Numbered from the stretch's first letter, positions 15,893 through 24,458 are shown. The stretch is 33,108 nucleotides of DNA from Achromobacter sp. ASV32 (GCF_016428805.1 NZ_JAELTJ010000060.1:1-33108); one strand, 5' to 3'. Notes: a model not told the origin generated them from the sequence alone. Made by a program: numbers and translations.

Positions 15893-16942
15893 TCAGACCA
15901 CCACGGTCTGCGGCATGCCGTCGGTCTGCTCGACGATCTGGCCCAGCTTGCTGACCGTTTCGCCCTGCTCGCGCAGCGTCGCGGCAATGGCGTCGGCCTG
16001 GGCCGGGTCCACCACCAGCACCATGCCGATGCCGCAGTTGAATACGCGGTACATCTCGGTGTCTTCGACGCCGCCCTGGGCTTGCAGCCACTGGAACAGC
16101 TTGGGCATTTCCCAGCTGTCGCGCTGCAGCTTGGCCGCCAGGCCGGGCTGCAGGATGCGCGGCACGTTGTCCAGCAGGCCGCCGCCGGTGATGTGGGCCA
16201 GGCCCTTGATGGCGGTGCTGTGCTTGGCCAGCGCGGCCAGCACTTGCTTGACGTAGATGCGGGTCGGGGCCATGACCACGTCGACCAGCTTCTGGCCGTG
16301 GAAGTCGTCGTCGGGCTTGGCGCCGGCGCGTTCCAGGATCTTGCGCAGCAGCGAGTAGCCGTTGGAGTGCGCGCCGCTGGACGCCAGGCCCAGCACCACG
16401 TCACCCACCTTGATGGACTTGCCGTCGATGATGGCCGACTTTTCGACCGCACCCACCGCGAACCCGGCCAAGTCGTATTCGCCGTCGGGGTACATGCCCG
16501 GCATTTCAGCGGTTTCGCCGCCGATCAGGGCGCAGCCCGACAGTTCGCAGCCCTTGGCGATGCCACCCACCACCGACGCCGCCGTGTCCACCGAAAGCTT
16601 GCCGCAACCGAAATAGTCCAGGAAGAACAGGGGCTCGGCGCCCTGGACCAGAATGTCGTTGACGCTCATCGCCACCAGGTCGATGCCGACGGTGTCGTGG
16701 CGGTTCCAGTCGAACGCCAGGCGCAGCTTGGTGCCCACGCCGTCGGTGCCCGACACCAGCACGGGCTCTTTGTAGTGCTTGGGCACTTCGAACAGGCCGC
16801 CAAAGCCGCCGATACCGGCCAGCACCCCGGGACGCATGGTGCGTGCCGCGAGCGGTTTGATACGGTCGACCAGGGCGTCGCCCGCATCGATGTCGACACC
16901 GGCATCGCGGTAGGTCAAGGGAGCTTTGGGTTGATTCGTCAT
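15893..16942 (-). CDS. purM: Phosphoribosylformylglycinamidine cyclo-ligase (AIR synthetase)
   Basis: A 349-residue cytosolic enzyme for step five of purine synthesis: it closes FGAM to aminoimidazole ribotide using ATP. The start at 16942 gives [25 protein letters not shown], the standard beginning with the YRDAGVDI block; an upstream start at 16999 would add 19 unlikely residues. Further family blocks are [30 protein letters not shown] (ATP site), [38 protein letters not shown] and [14 protein letters not shown]. Its length equals that of the E. coli protein within a few residues. It is divergent from hda, a common order in beta-proteobacteria, and ends at a strong hairpin. Confidence 0.97.
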   Translation of the reverse strand: MTNQPKAPLTYRDAGVDIDAGDALVDRIKPLAARTMRPGVLAGIGGFGGLFEVPKHYKEPVLVSGTDGVGTKLRLAFDWNRHDTVGIDLVAMSVNDILVQGAEPLFFLDYFGCGKLSVDTAASVVGGIAKGCELSGCALIGGETAEMPGMYPDGEYDLAGFAVGAVEKSAIIDGKSIKVGDVVLGLASSGAHSNGYSLLRKILERAGAKPDDDFHGQKLVDVVMAPTRIYVKQVLAALAKHSTAIKGLAHITGGGLLDNVPRILQPGLAAKLQRDSWEMPKLFQWLQAQGGVEDTEMYRVFNCGIGMVLVVDPAQADAIAATLREQGETVSKLGQIVEQTDGMPQTVVV

Positions 16943-17257
16943 GAGAAATGCCGTGGGGTATGTAACAATTGCTGGGAATTTGGGTGGAACGCCCTGCATT
17001 TTACGATGTTGCGGCCCGGTCCAGGCTGACGCCCGGCGAAACCCGCCCCGGACGGGCGGGCGGCAACCAGGCCGGCGGGACGGGATTTTCGCGCAAAGCC
17101 AAGCCAGGCAAAGGGCTTGGACGCGACACCGCCCCCCCGGGTGGTTTAAAGTGTAGGGTTGGCCGATAGCGATTTTGCCAGTTTCTGGCGGGCAATGCCG
17201 TCATCGGCTTTGGGCCACGCCCAAGCCTTGCGTCACCCGCCTGATCGATAACCTCTC
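16943..17257. other. Divergent promoter spacer between purM and hda
   Basis: A 315-base non-coding stretch. On the purM side TAAAAT (complement of 16998-17003), 56 bases before the start, is a likely -10. A perfect seven-base hairpin CCCGCCC-CGGAC-GGGCGGG is at 17042-17060. On the hda side TTGGAC (17117-17122) and TTTAAA (17145-17150) flank a run of seven C (17132-17138); the 22-base gap is too long for a normal promoter. About 100 further bases separate these from the hda ATG at 17258. Nothing coding is seen. Confidence 0.5.
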
Positions 17258-17959
17258 ATGAACCGCCAGCTGCTGCTCGACGTTCTTCCCGCGCCAGCGC
17301 CATCGCTGAACAACTACATCGCCGGTCCCAACGGAGAGGCGCTGGCGGCCGTGCGCACGCTGGCCCCGGGCCGCGCGCTGTACATCTGGGGCGCCGCGGG
17401 CTGCGGCCGCAGCCACCTGCTGCGCGCCCTGACCGCGCGCCCCGACGCCGTCTACATCGAAGCCGCCAACAGCGCCAACATCCTGCGCGTGCTGGCCGAA
17501 GCCGATTCCAAGTCGCCCATGCCCAAATTCGTGGCCGTGGACGACGTGCACCGCATGGACGAGCACCGCCAGGCGGGCCTGTTCGCCCTGTACAACCGCT
17601 GGCGCGAATCCGCCGCCACCGGCCGCGCCTTCGCGCTGGCCGTGGCCGGCGACCGCGCGCCGCTGTCGATGCCGCTGCGCGAAGACCTGCGCACCCGGCT
17701 GGGCTGGGACCTGGTGTTCCGCCTGGACCCGCTGTCGGACGCCGACAAGCTGGCGGCGCTGGCCGCCCAGGCGGCCGAGCGCGGCCTGCACCTGGCGCCC
17801 GAAATCATCAACTGGATGCTGACGCACCACGAGCGCGACATCCGCAAGCTGGCTGCGCTGCTGGACGCGCTGGACCGCTATTCCCTGGCCACCGGCCGTC
17901 CCATCACCCTGCCCCTCTTGCGGGCCATGCTCGCAGACCCTGATTCACAACGCACATGA
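17258..17959 (+). CDS. hda: DnaA regulatory inactivator Hda
   Basis: A 233-residue AAA+ protein related to DnaA. With the DNA-loaded sliding clamp it triggers hydrolysis of ATP-DnaA and so prevents over-initiation of replication. The N-terminal RQLLLDV (3-9) is the place of the clamp-binding motif (QLSLPL in E. coli). The P-loop is GAAGCGRSHLL, with Arg51 in place of the usual Lys, as also seen in E. coli Hda. Walker B is FVAVDDVHRM (Asp95-Asp96), and the probable arginine finger is Arg147 in DLRTRL. The family block HHERDIRKLAALLDALDR lies near the C-terminus. DnaA's DNA-binding domain is absent, which excludes DnaA itself. It overlaps the HAD gene by ATGA. Confidence 0.93.
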   Translation: MNRQLLLDVLPAPAPSLNNYIAGPNGEALAAVRTLAPGRALYIWGAAGCGRSHLLRALTARPDAVYIEAANSANILRVLAEADSKSPMPKFVAVDDVHRMDEHRQAGLFALYNRWRESAATGRAFALAVAGDRAPLSMPLREDLRTRLGWDLVFRLDPLSDADKLAALAAQAAERGLHLAPEIINWMLTHHERDIRKLAALLDALDRYSLATGRPITLPLLRAMLADPDSQRT

Positions 17960-18654
17960 CCTCCCGACGTCTCGCCCTGTTCGACCTGGATCACACCCTG
18001 TTGCCGCTGGATAGCGACTACCAATGGGCCGACTATCTGGCGCGGACCGGCCGCGCGGGCGATCCCGACCAGGCCCGCCGCCTCAACGACGACCTGATGG
18101 ACCGCTACAACCGCGGCGAACTCACCGCCGAGCAGGCCGCCGAGTTCATGCTGGGCCTCCTGGCGGCGCACTCGCCGTTCGAGCTGGCGGCCTGGCACGA
18201 GGAATTCATGGCCGAGGTCATCCGGCCGTCGATCACGCCCGCCGCGCGCGCGCTGGTCGAATCGCACCTGGAAGCCGGCGACCTGTGCGCGGTGGTCACG
18301 GCCACCAACAGTTTCGTCACTGCCCCCATCGCCCGCGCCTTCGGCGTGCCCCACCTGGTCGCCACCGACGCCGAAGTCCAGCGCGGCCGCTACACCGGCC
18401 GCATCCTGGGCACCCCCAGCTTCAAGGAAGGCAAGGTGGTGCGCGTGAACGATTGGCTGGGCGCGATGGGATTAGGACTTGCGGATTTCTCCGAATCGTT
18501 TTTCTATAGCGATTCGGTCAATGATGTCCCGCTGCTCGAAAAGGTGACCCGTCCGATCGCCGCCAACCCCAGCCCGACCCTGCGCAAGATCGCCCAGGAA
18601 CGCGGCTGGCAAGTGATCGACCTGTTCGACCACGTCATAGATGCCAAGTCCTAA
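17956..18654 (+). CDS. HAD-IB family phosphatase (SerB-like)
   Basis: A 232-residue haloacid-dehalogenase hydrolase of subfamily IB, close to phosphoserine-phosphatase-like proteins. Motif I is FDLDHTLLP with nucleophile Asp10 and acid/base Asp12. Motif II is VVTATNSFVT, motif III contains the Lys in FKEGKVV, and motif IV is FYSDSVNDVPLLEKV with the Mg-binding acidic pair. The insertion after motif I is the helical cap of the C1 type. Its start overlaps the hda stop (ATGA at 17956-17959) and its stop touches the pcnB ATG, so it is in an operon with both. The physiological substrate is not known; related proteins in this position are only called HAD-IB hydrolase. Confidence 0.88.
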   Translation: MTSRRLALFDLDHTLLPLDSDYQWADYLARTGRAGDPDQARRLNDDLMDRYNRGELTAEQAAEFMLGLLAAHSPFELAAWHEEFMAEVIRPSITPAARALVESHLEAGDLCAVVTATNSFVTAPIARAFGVPHLVATDAEVQRGRYTGRILGTPSFKEGKVVRVNDWLGAMGLGLADFSESFFYSDSVNDVPLLEKVTRPIAANPSPTLRKIAQERGWQVIDLFDHVIDAKS

Positions 18655-20031
18655 ATGATCACCGAAACCATAAAAAAATTCGTCGGCCGACTGTTCGCGC
18701 CGGCAGCCCGGGGGCCTTTGCGCATCGGACGCGACAAGCACGGCATCGACCGGCGCAACGTGTCGCGCCACGCCATCAAGGTATGCGAAGTGCTGCGCCA
18801 GCATGGCTATGAAGCCTATATCGTCGGCGGCGCCGTGCGCGACCTGATCGTTGGCCTGGAACCCAAGGACTTCGACGTGGCCACCAACGCCACGCCCGAG
18901 CAGATCCGCCCGCTGTTCCGCCGCGCCCGCATCATCGGCCGCCGCTTCCAGCTGGTGCACGTGGTGTTCGGCCAGGAAATCATCGAAACCTCGACCTTCC
19001 GCGCCCCCGCCTCGGAAGACCAGGAAACCGACGAGCACGGCCGCATCCTGCGCGACAACGTGTTCGGTTCGCACGAAGAAGACGCGGCCCGCCGCGACTT
19101 CACCATGAACGCGCTGTATTACGACCCGCACAACGAGGAAGTCATCGACTTTCACAACGGCGTGGCCGACCTGAAGAAGCGCCAGGTGCGCATCATCGGC
19201 GACCCGGCCAGGCGCTACCGCGAAGACCCGGTGCGCATGCTGCGCGCCGTGCGCTTTGCCGCCAAGCTGAACGGCACCATCGATCCGGCCACGCGCCAGC
19301 CCATCCGCACGATGGCCAACCTGATCGAAAACGTCCCGGCCTCGCGCCTGTTCGACGAAATGCTCAAGCTGCTGACCTGCGGCCATGCCATGGACTGCCT
19401 GCGCCAGTTGCGCGCCGACGGCCTGCACAACGGCCTGTTGCCGCTGCTGGACGTGGTGCTGGAGCAGCCCGGCGGCGAGAACTTCGTGGAACTGGCGCTG
19501 GAACGCACCGATGCCCGGGTGCGAGCCGGCAAGACCATCAGCCCCAGCTTCCTGTTTGCCGCACTGCTGTGGCAGCAGGTCGATGTGCGCTGGAAGCAGC
19601 TGCGCGCCCAGGGCGAGCACACCATCCCGGCGCTGTCCCAGGCCGCCGACTCGGTGCTCGACGAACAGACCGAAAAGCTGGCCATCCAGCGCCGCTTCTC
19701 GTCCGACATGCGTGAAATCTGGTTCATGCAACCGCGTTTCGAGCGCCGCATGGGCAAGACCATCTTCCGCATGATCGAACAGCCGCGCTTCCGCGCCGCC
19801 TGCGACTTCCTGCAGCTGCGCGCCGCCGCCGGCGAGTTCGACAGCGTGCTGGCGCAATGGTGGATGGACCTGGCCAATGCCGACGACGCCACCCGCGCCG
19901 ACATGATCGAAGCGCTGGGCCGCCAGCCGCGCGACCCGGCCGAAGCTCCCGCGCCGTCCGCTCGCAAGCGCCGTCCGCGCCGCCGTCCCAGCTCGCGCAG
20001 CGCCGGCGGCAGCACCGACAGCGCCGAGTAA
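18655..20031 (+). CDS. pcnB: Poly(A) polymerase I
   Basis: A 458-residue class II nucleotidyltransferase that adds poly(A) tails to RNA 3' ends and so promotes their decay; in E. coli it also sets ColE1 plasmid copy number. The catalytic core shows YIVGGAVRDLIVGLEPKDFDVATNA with Asp72 and Asp74, and RRDFTMNALYYDP with the third Asp148. The ARRYREDPVRMLRAVRFAAKL block and a C-terminal Arg-rich tail (ARKRRPRRRP) follow, the tail being typical of PAP I rather than of the related CCA-adding enzyme. The ATG follows the HAD stop with no gap, so translation is presumably coupled; no strong ribosome binding site is present. Codons 6-8 contain the run A7 in the form A AAA AAA (18672-18678), a slippery heptamer. 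folK follows four bases later. Confidence 0.94.
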   Translation: MITETIKKFVGRLFAPAARGPLRIGRDKHGIDRRNVSRHAIKVCEVLRQHGYEAYIVGGAVRDLIVGLEPKDFDVATNATPEQIRPLFRRARIIGRRFQLVHVVFGQEIIETSTFRAPASEDQETDEHGRILRDNVFGSHEEDAARRDFTMNALYYDPHNEEVIDFHNGVADLKKRQVRIIGDPARRYREDPVRMLRAVRFAAKLNGTIDPATRQPIRTMANLIENVPASRLFDEMLKLLTCGHAMDCLRQLRADGLHNGLLPLLDVVLEQPGGENFVELALERTDARVRAGKTISPSFLFAALLWQQVDVRWKQLRAQGEHTIPALSQAADSVLDEQTEKLAIQRRFSSDMREIWFMQPRFERRMGKTIFRMIEQPRFRAACDFLQLRAAAGEFDSVLAQWWMDLANADDATRADMIEALGRQPRDPAEAPAPSARKRRPRRRPSSRSAGGSTDSAE

Positions 20032-20035
20032 GACC

Positions 20036-20518
20036 ATGGCCGGCAGCGTGCGCGCCTACATCGGGCTGGGCGCCAACCTGGGCGACAGCGCGGCCACCTT
20101 GCGCACCGTGCTGGCCGAACTGGCCAATGCGAACGGCATCCAGGCGGTGACCGCATCGCCGTTCTACCGCAGCGCGCCGGTGGATGCCACCGGGCCGGAC
20201 TTCATCAACGCCGTCGCGGCCCTGGACACCACGCTGGCCCCACTGGCCCTGCTGGACCTGCTGCAGGCGCTGGAACAGCGCCATGGCCGCGAACGCCCGT
20301 ACAGGAATGCCCCACGCACGCTGGACCTGGACCTGCTGCTGCACGGCGACACCGTGCTGGCGCACGAACGCCTGACCTTGCCCCACCCCCGCATGCAGCT
20401 ACGCGCCTTCGTGCTGCAACCGCTGCGCGACCTGGCGCCCGCGCTGACGCTGGCCGGTCGCAGTATCGACGCCTGGCTCGGCGACATCACCGATCAGCCG
20501 ATCGAACGTCTCGCGTGA
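20036..20518 (+). CDS. folK: 6-hydroxymethyl-7,8-dihydropterin pyrophosphokinase
   Basis: A 160-residue HPPK, the folate-pathway enzyme that moves pyrophosphate from ATP to hydroxymethyl-dihydropterin. It opens with AYIGLGANLGDS and has SPFYRSAPVD, FINAVAAL, and the family signature RPYRNAPRTLDLDLLL with the Mg-binding Asp97 and Asp99 (Asp95 and Asp97 in E. coli). LPHPRMQLRAFVLQPL closes the active site. Length matches the family. It is four bases after pcnB, the last gene of the hda-HAD-pcnB-folK run, and a GC-rich hairpin follows. Confidence 0.96.
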   Translation: MAGSVRAYIGLGANLGDSAATLRTVLAELANANGIQAVTASPFYRSAPVDATGPDFINAVAALDTTLAPLALLDLLQALEQRHGRERPYRNAPRTLDLDLLLHGDTVLAHERLTLPHPRMQLRAFVLQPLRDLAPALTLAGRSIDAWLGDITDQPIERLA

Positions 20519-20520
20519 CC

Positions 20521-20547
20521 GGCGCGGCCGGTTCCGGCCACGCCTTT
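20521..20547 (+). terminator. Hairpin terminator after folK
   Basis: GGCG-C-GGCCGG (20521-20531) pairs with CCGGCC-A-CGCC (20534-20544), with one mismatch, followed by TTTG. It begins three bases after the folK stop and lies between convergent genes. The T run is short, so it is a moderate candidate. Confidence 0.5.
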
Positions 20548-20590
20548 GTCTACCTTTTGATGGAATCCGCAGGCCTGGTGACTGTGCCAG

Positions 20591-21487
20591 CTACGCCTTG
20601 GGCGCGAATGCCAGCATGGCGCGTTCGACGTCGCCCACCGTCGGCAGGCCGGCCTCGTTGCCCAGATGCTGGATCTTGTGCGCCGACGCGGCCCGCGCGA
20701 AGGTGAAGTGTTCTTTCCAGGACAGTTCGGGGCGATTCACGTAGGACCACACATAGGCGCCGTGAAACACGTCGCCCGCGCCCGAGGTGTCGACAATGCT
20801 GGCCACGGGCACGTCCAGCGATGGCAGCGTGGCGACCGTGCCGGTCTCGTCGTACCAGAGCATGCCACGCTCGCCCATGGTCACCGCGCCGATGCGGCAG
20901 CCGCGCTGGCGCAGCAGGTCCAGCAAGCCTTGCGGCGACAGGCCCAGTTGTTCGCACATGCGTTCGGCGCACACGGCCACGTCGATATGGCGCAGCAATT
21001 CGTCGGTGTTCTCGCGCACCCCGCCGCCGTCCAGCGACGTCAGGATGCCCGCCTGGCGGCAGGCGCGCGCGTAATGCAGCGCCGCATCGGGCTGGTGGCC
21101 GTCCAGGTGCACCGCGCGATAGCCCGCCACGTCCAGGCGTGGAAAATCATTCAGATAGTCGGTGTCGCGCGCCCGCAAGATGGCGCGCTTGCCGTTATTG
21201 GGCATGATGAACGACAAGGACGAGCGCCGCACCTGGCGCCCGTGCAGCGTGACGCCATGCGCGGCGGCCATGTCCGTGTACATATGCCCCAGCCAGTCGG
21301 GCGCCAGCGAACATATCAGGTCGGGCGCGGTGCCCAGCTTGCCGCAGGCGAACGCTGCCGTGACGGCATTGCCGCCGAACGACACGGCGTAATCGCGCGC
21401 CACGCGCTTGTCGTCGCCGGTGGGCCATTCGTCGGCCAGCACGGTGACGTCGATATAGGTGTGCCCGATGAAAAGCGCTTCGCTCAT
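20591..21487 (-). CDS. PfkB-family carbohydrate kinase
   Basis: A 298-residue ribokinase-fold (PfkB) sugar or nucleoside kinase. The N-terminal substrate site has FIGHTYIDVTVLADEWP and VSFGGNAVTAAFACGKLG (di-Gly switch at 38-39). The C-terminal signature is VDTSGAGDVFHGAY, in which Asp239 is the catalytic base and GAGD forms the anion hole. The start at 21487 overlaps the stop of the lyase gene upstream (ATGA), so it is the last gene of the four-gene operon. Its N-terminus resembles the sulfofructose-kinase-like branch of PfkB, but that is a weak pointer. Why a sugar-type kinase should be coupled to an acyl-CoA lyase module is not clear. The substrate is not known. Confidence 0.88.
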   Translation of the reverse strand: MSEALFIGHTYIDVTVLADEWPTGDDKRVARDYAVSFGGNAVTAAFACGKLGTAPDLICSLAPDWLGHMYTDMAAAHGVTLHGRQVRRSSLSFIMPNNGKRAILRARDTDYLNDFPRLDVAGYRAVHLDGHQPDAALHYARACRQAGILTSLDGGGVRENTDELLRHIDVAVCAERMCEQLGLSPQGLLDLLRQRGCRIGAVTMGERGMLWYDETGTVATLPSLDVPVASIVDTSGAGDVFHGAYVWSYVNRPELSWKEHFTFARAASAHKIQHLGNEAGLPTVGDVERAMLAFAPKA

Positions 21488-22311
21488 GCAGCCGCTTCCC
21501 CGGCCTGGGCCAGCACGCGACGGGCGCGAGAGATGACCGGCGCGTCCACCATCTTGCCGTCCAGCATGAAGGTGCCCGCGGCCTTGTCGCGGTGCGCGTC
21601 GACGACGCGGCGGGCCCAGGCCAGTTCGGCCGGATCGGGCGCGAATGCGGCGTGGATGGCCGCCACCTGCGCGGGATGGATGCACAGCATGCCGCCGAAT
21701 CCCATCTGCTGCGCGCGCGCCGCGGCGCGCGACAGCCCCGCCTGGTCTTCGACGCCGGCGAACACGCCGTCCAGCGCGGGGGCCAGCCCGGCCGCGCGGG
21801 TCTGCAGCAGCACCTGCACGCGGGCATGATCCAGCACCGCCTGCGCGCCGTCGGTATCAGGCGCCAGGCCCAGGTCCAGGCCGTAGTCCAGGCTGCCGAA
21901 GGCCAGCCGCGCCACGCCGGGCGTGCCGGCCACGTCGGCCGCGTTCAGGATGCCGCGCGCGGTTTCCAGGATGGGGATGACGGGCAGCCCGGTCTGCGCC
22001 ACGTGCCGCACCTGGGCCAGGCTTTCGGCCTTGGGCAACAGGATGCCGGCCACCGCGGGGCGGCCGCGGCAGGCTTTGAGGTCGTCGTCGTGCCACGAGG
22101 TGGAGGCGTCGTTGATGCGCACCCAGACCCGGGCCTGGGGATGCGTGCCCAGGAAGTCGCACAGGGCCTCGCGGGCCGAGGCCTTGGCCAGGTGTTCGAC
22201 CGCGTCTTCCAGGTCAACGATGACGGCATCGGCGCCCGCGGCCAGGGCCTTGGGGATCCGCTCGGGGCGCGAGGCCGGCACGAACAGCGCGGTACGAACG
22301 ACGGAATGCAT
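21484..22311 (-). CDS. CitE/HpcH-type acyl-CoA lyase, probable citramalyl-CoA lyase
   Basis: A 275-residue TIM-barrel lyase of the CitE-like HpcH/HpaI family. By context it should split citramalyl-CoA into acetyl-CoA and pyruvate. Metal and CoA site residues are visible: LFVPASRPERIPKAL (9-23), DLEDAV (33-38), VWVRIND with Arg65, ILETARG with the metal-binding Glu116, and FGSLDYGLDLG with Asp142. The C-terminal block GMLCIHPAQV is also typical. Start ATG and the CoA transferase stop overlap by one base (TGATG at 22309-22313), and the stop overlaps the kinase gene. Malyl-CoA or methylmalyl-CoA lyase activity is the alternative; the exact substrate rests on the neighbours. Confidence 0.87.
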   Translation of the reverse strand: MHSVVRTALFVPASRPERIPKALAAGADAVIVDLEDAVEHLAKASAREALCDFLGTHPQARVWVRINDASTSWHDDDLKACRGRPAVAGILLPKAESLAQVRHVAQTGLPVIPILETARGILNAADVAGTPGVARLAFGSLDYGLDLGLAPDTDGAQAVLDHARVQVLLQTRAAGLAPALDGVFAGVEDQAGLSRAAARAQQMGFGGMLCIHPAQVAAIHAAFAPDPAELAWARRVVDAHRDKAAGTFMLDGKMVDAPVISRARRVLAQAGEAAA

Positions 22312-23504
22312 CACACGACCTCCGAGGCATGGAATTGCGCCACCTGATCCGGCGCGTATCCCAGTGATGCTAGCACCGCATCCGTGTTTTGGCCCACCGC
22401 GGGCACCGCCGCCATGCGCGGGGCAAAGGCGTTGCTGCTGGCCGGGGGCAGCAGCGCCGGCAGCACGCCCGCGGGACTGTCGACCTGGCTCCAGCGCGCG
22501 CGGGCCTGCAATTGCGGATGGGCCCATACGCCCGCCATGTCGTTGACGCGGGCGTTGGCGATCTGGGCGTCTTCCAGCCGGTCGGTGACCTGCTGCACGG
22601 ACAGGCCGGCAAACGCCGCCACGATCAGCGCGCGCAGGGCATCGCGGTTGGCCGTGCGCAGCGAGTTGGAGGCAAAGCGCGGGTCTTCGGCCAGCTCGGC
22701 CTGGCGCAGCACCTGGGCGCAGAACACGCGCCATTCGCGTTCGTTCTGCAGGCCCAGCATGATGGTGTTGCCGTCGCCGGTGGGAAACGGCCCGTAGGGA
22801 TAGATGGACGCGTGCGCGGCGCCGGCGCGCACCGGTGGGGCCGCACCCTCGAAGGCGTAGTACATCGGGAACCCCATCCACTCGACCATGCTTTCGAGCA
22901 TGGACACATCCAGCCGGCTGCCCAGGCCGGTCTTCTGGCGCAGCAGCAAGGCGTTGAGGATGGCCGAATAGGCGTACATGCCGGCGGAGATGTCGGCGAT
23001 GGAACAGCCCGCCTTGACCGGGTCGTCTGCCGTGCCGGTCACCGATAGAAAGCCGCTTTCGCTCTGGATCAGCAGGTCGTAGGCCTTCTTGTCCTGGTAG
23101 GGGCCGCCTTCGCCGTAGCCGGAGATGTCGCAGACGATCAGGCGCGGGTACTTGGCGTGCAGCGCCTCGAACGATAGGCCCAGGCGGGCCGCGGCGCCGG
23201 GCGCCAGGTTCTGCACCAGCACGTCGGCGCCTTGCAGCAGGCGTTCCATGATGCCACCGGCTTGCTCGCGCTTGAGGTCCAGTGTCAGGCTCTCTTTCGA
23301 GCGGTTGGTCCAGACGAAGTGCGACGACAGGCCGCGCACGCGCTCGTCGTAGCCGCGGGCGAAGTCGCCCGCGCCGGGGCGTTCGATCTTGATGACGCGC
23401 GCGCCCATGTCCGCCAGCTGGCGGGTGCAGAACGGCGCGGCGATGGCGTGCTCGAGGCTGATGACGGTAATGCCGTCCAGCGGGCGGGGGGCCGGGTTGC
23501 TCAT
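22311..23504 (-). CDS. CaiB/BaiF family III CoA transferase, probable itaconate/mesaconate CoA transferase
   Basis: A 397-residue family III CoA transferase. It opens with PLDGITVISLEHAIAAPFCTRQLADMGARVIKIERP, the standard N-terminal Rossmann segment, followed by VWTNRSKESLTLDLK and VCDISGYGEGGPY. Asp143 (KKAYDLLIQSESG) sits where the family's catalytic Asp forms the acyl-Asp anhydride. The DVSMLESMVEWMG and TIMLGLQNEREW blocks follow. In the module it would activate itaconate or mesaconate with CoA from succinyl-CoA. The start overlaps the hydratase stop (ATGA). The family is certain, the substrate is inferred from the adjacent hydratase and lyase. Confidence 0.88.
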   Translation of the reverse strand: MSNPAPRPLDGITVISLEHAIAAPFCTRQLADMGARVIKIERPGAGDFARGYDERVRGLSSHFVWTNRSKESLTLDLKREQAGGIMERLLQGADVLVQNLAPGAAARLGLSFEALHAKYPRLIVCDISGYGEGGPYQDKKAYDLLIQSESGFLSVTGTADDPVKAGCSIADISAGMYAYSAILNALLLRQKTGLGSRLDVSMLESMVEWMGFPMYYAFEGAAPPVRAGAAHASIYPYGPFPTGDGNTIMLGLQNEREWRVFCAQVLRQAELAEDPRFASNSLRTANRDALRALIVAAFAGLSVQQVTDRLEDAQIANARVNDMAGVWAHPQLQARARWSQVDSPAGVLPALLPPASSNAFAPRMAAVPAVGQNTDAVLASLGYAPDQVAQFHASEVV

Positions 23505-24331
23505 TCGGTGAACCTCAGTTCGGCCTGGTGGGCCAGCGTGCCGTCCTGCTCGGCCCACAACCGGGCCAGGCCAGGTTCGTCGAGCCGCCCCGCCACCTGG
23601 AACGGCGCCGGCGAAATCAGCGGGCGCAGGCCGCGGTAGGTCAGGTGCGTGGGACGGGCGTGGGGATGGGCGCGCTGGAACGCGGCGACCATCGCGGTGG
23701 CGATCAGCGGCCCGTGCACCACCAGGCCCGGGTAACCCTCGGTGCCGGTGACGTAGGGATGGTCGTAATGGATGCGATGGCCGTTGAAGGTCACGGCCGA
23801 ATAACGGAACAGCAGCACCGCGGACGGCTCGACCGTGTCGCGCCACTGCGCCTGAGGCGCCGGCTCGGTGCCGGTCAGCTTCGGCGGCGTGGGCTGGCGG
23901 TAGACGATGTCCTGCTCTTCCAGGATGGCCAGCTCGCCTTCCTGGCGGTATTCATGGCGCACGGTGACGAACAGCAGCGCCCCGCTGCGGCCGGCCTTTT
24001 CCTTGACGTCGGCCACCGCCGAGATGCGCTCGGCCGGCACGCCTGCCCGCAACGGGCGCAGGAACTGCACCCGGCCGCCGGCCCACATGCGGTTACGGTC
24101 GTGCGCCGGCGGCAGGAAACCGCCGCGCGCGGGGTGCCCATCCGTCCCCAAGCCGTCCAGGCCGACGGTGCTGATGAAAAACGCCCATTGCCACAGGGGG
24201 GGCAAAGGGTCGCCCTGCGCGGGCGCGGTGCCGCCCAGCGTGGCGGCGATGCGCGCCGCGTGGCCGGGGTCCAGCGCGTCTGCCTGGCGCTCGCCGCTGC
24301 CGATCCAGGCGGCCGGGTCTGTCGATGTCAT
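23501..24331 (-). CDS. MaoC/HTD2-like acyl-CoA hydratase, probable itaconyl-/mesaconyl-CoA hydratase
   Basis: A 276-residue double hot-dog hydratase of the fungal HTD2/mesaconyl-C4-CoA hydratase type, which would add water to itaconyl- or mesaconyl-CoA to give citramalyl-CoA. The N-terminal hot-dog half has WQWAFFISTVGLDGLGTDGHP and GGFLPPAHDRNRMWAGG (70-86), a block typical of this group. The C-terminal half carries the active site FNGHRIHYDHPYVTGTEGYPG (Asp190, His191) and LVVHGPLIAT (His206). The ATG at 24331 has AAGGAT a few bases upstream (complement of about 24338-24343); a longer frame from 24406 adds 25 residues without support. It is the first gene of the operon and divergent from a LysR gene. 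Confidence 0.85.
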   Translation of the reverse strand: MTSTDPAAWIGSGERQADALDPGHAARIAATLGGTAPAQGDPLPPLWQWAFFISTVGLDGLGTDGHPARGGFLPPAHDRNRMWAGGRVQFLRPLRAGVPAERISAVADVKEKAGRSGALLFVTVRHEYRQEGELAILEEQDIVYRQPTPPKLTGTEPAPQAQWRDTVEPSAVLLFRYSAVTFNGHRIHYDHPYVTGTEGYPGLVVHGPLIATAMVAAFQRAHPHARPTHLTYRGLRPLISPAPFQVAGRLDEPGLARLWAEQDGTLAHQAELRFTE

Positions 24332-24418
24332 GCCGATATCCTTGTCATGGGGGTTGACGGGTAGCATCCCGCAAGCCGCGCAGGCTGTGAATTCGTTTTT
24401 CCTCAAGGCGGGGTTTGT

Positions 24419-24437
24419 GGCGCATGAATCGTGCGCC
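24419..24437. promoter_or_regulatory. Candidate LysR-type operator (dyad)
   Basis: GGCGCA-N7-TGCGCC, a perfect interrupted dyad, lies in the 134-base spacer between the LysR gene and the hydratase gene, 28 bases before the LysR ATG and about 88 before the hydratase ATG. Position and shape suit an autoregulatory LysR binding site that also controls the operon. Confidence 0.45.
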
Positions 24438-24452
24438 CCGCGCCCGTCGCCG

Positions 24453-24458
24453 TAATAT
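24453..24458 (+). promoter_or_regulatory. Candidate -10 box of the LysR gene, possibly leaderless
   Basis: TAATAT (24453-24458) ends seven bases before the LysR ATG (24466). Transcription would then begin at or within a base of the start codon. No Shine-Dalgarno sequence is seen there, which fits a leaderless message. No clear -35 is present, and the dyad at 24419-24437 covers its expected place. Confidence 0.3.

Noticed and set aside
15674-17029. Open frame of 451 codons antisense to purM
   Set aside because: Covers the purM terminator and gene on the other strand, with no domain.
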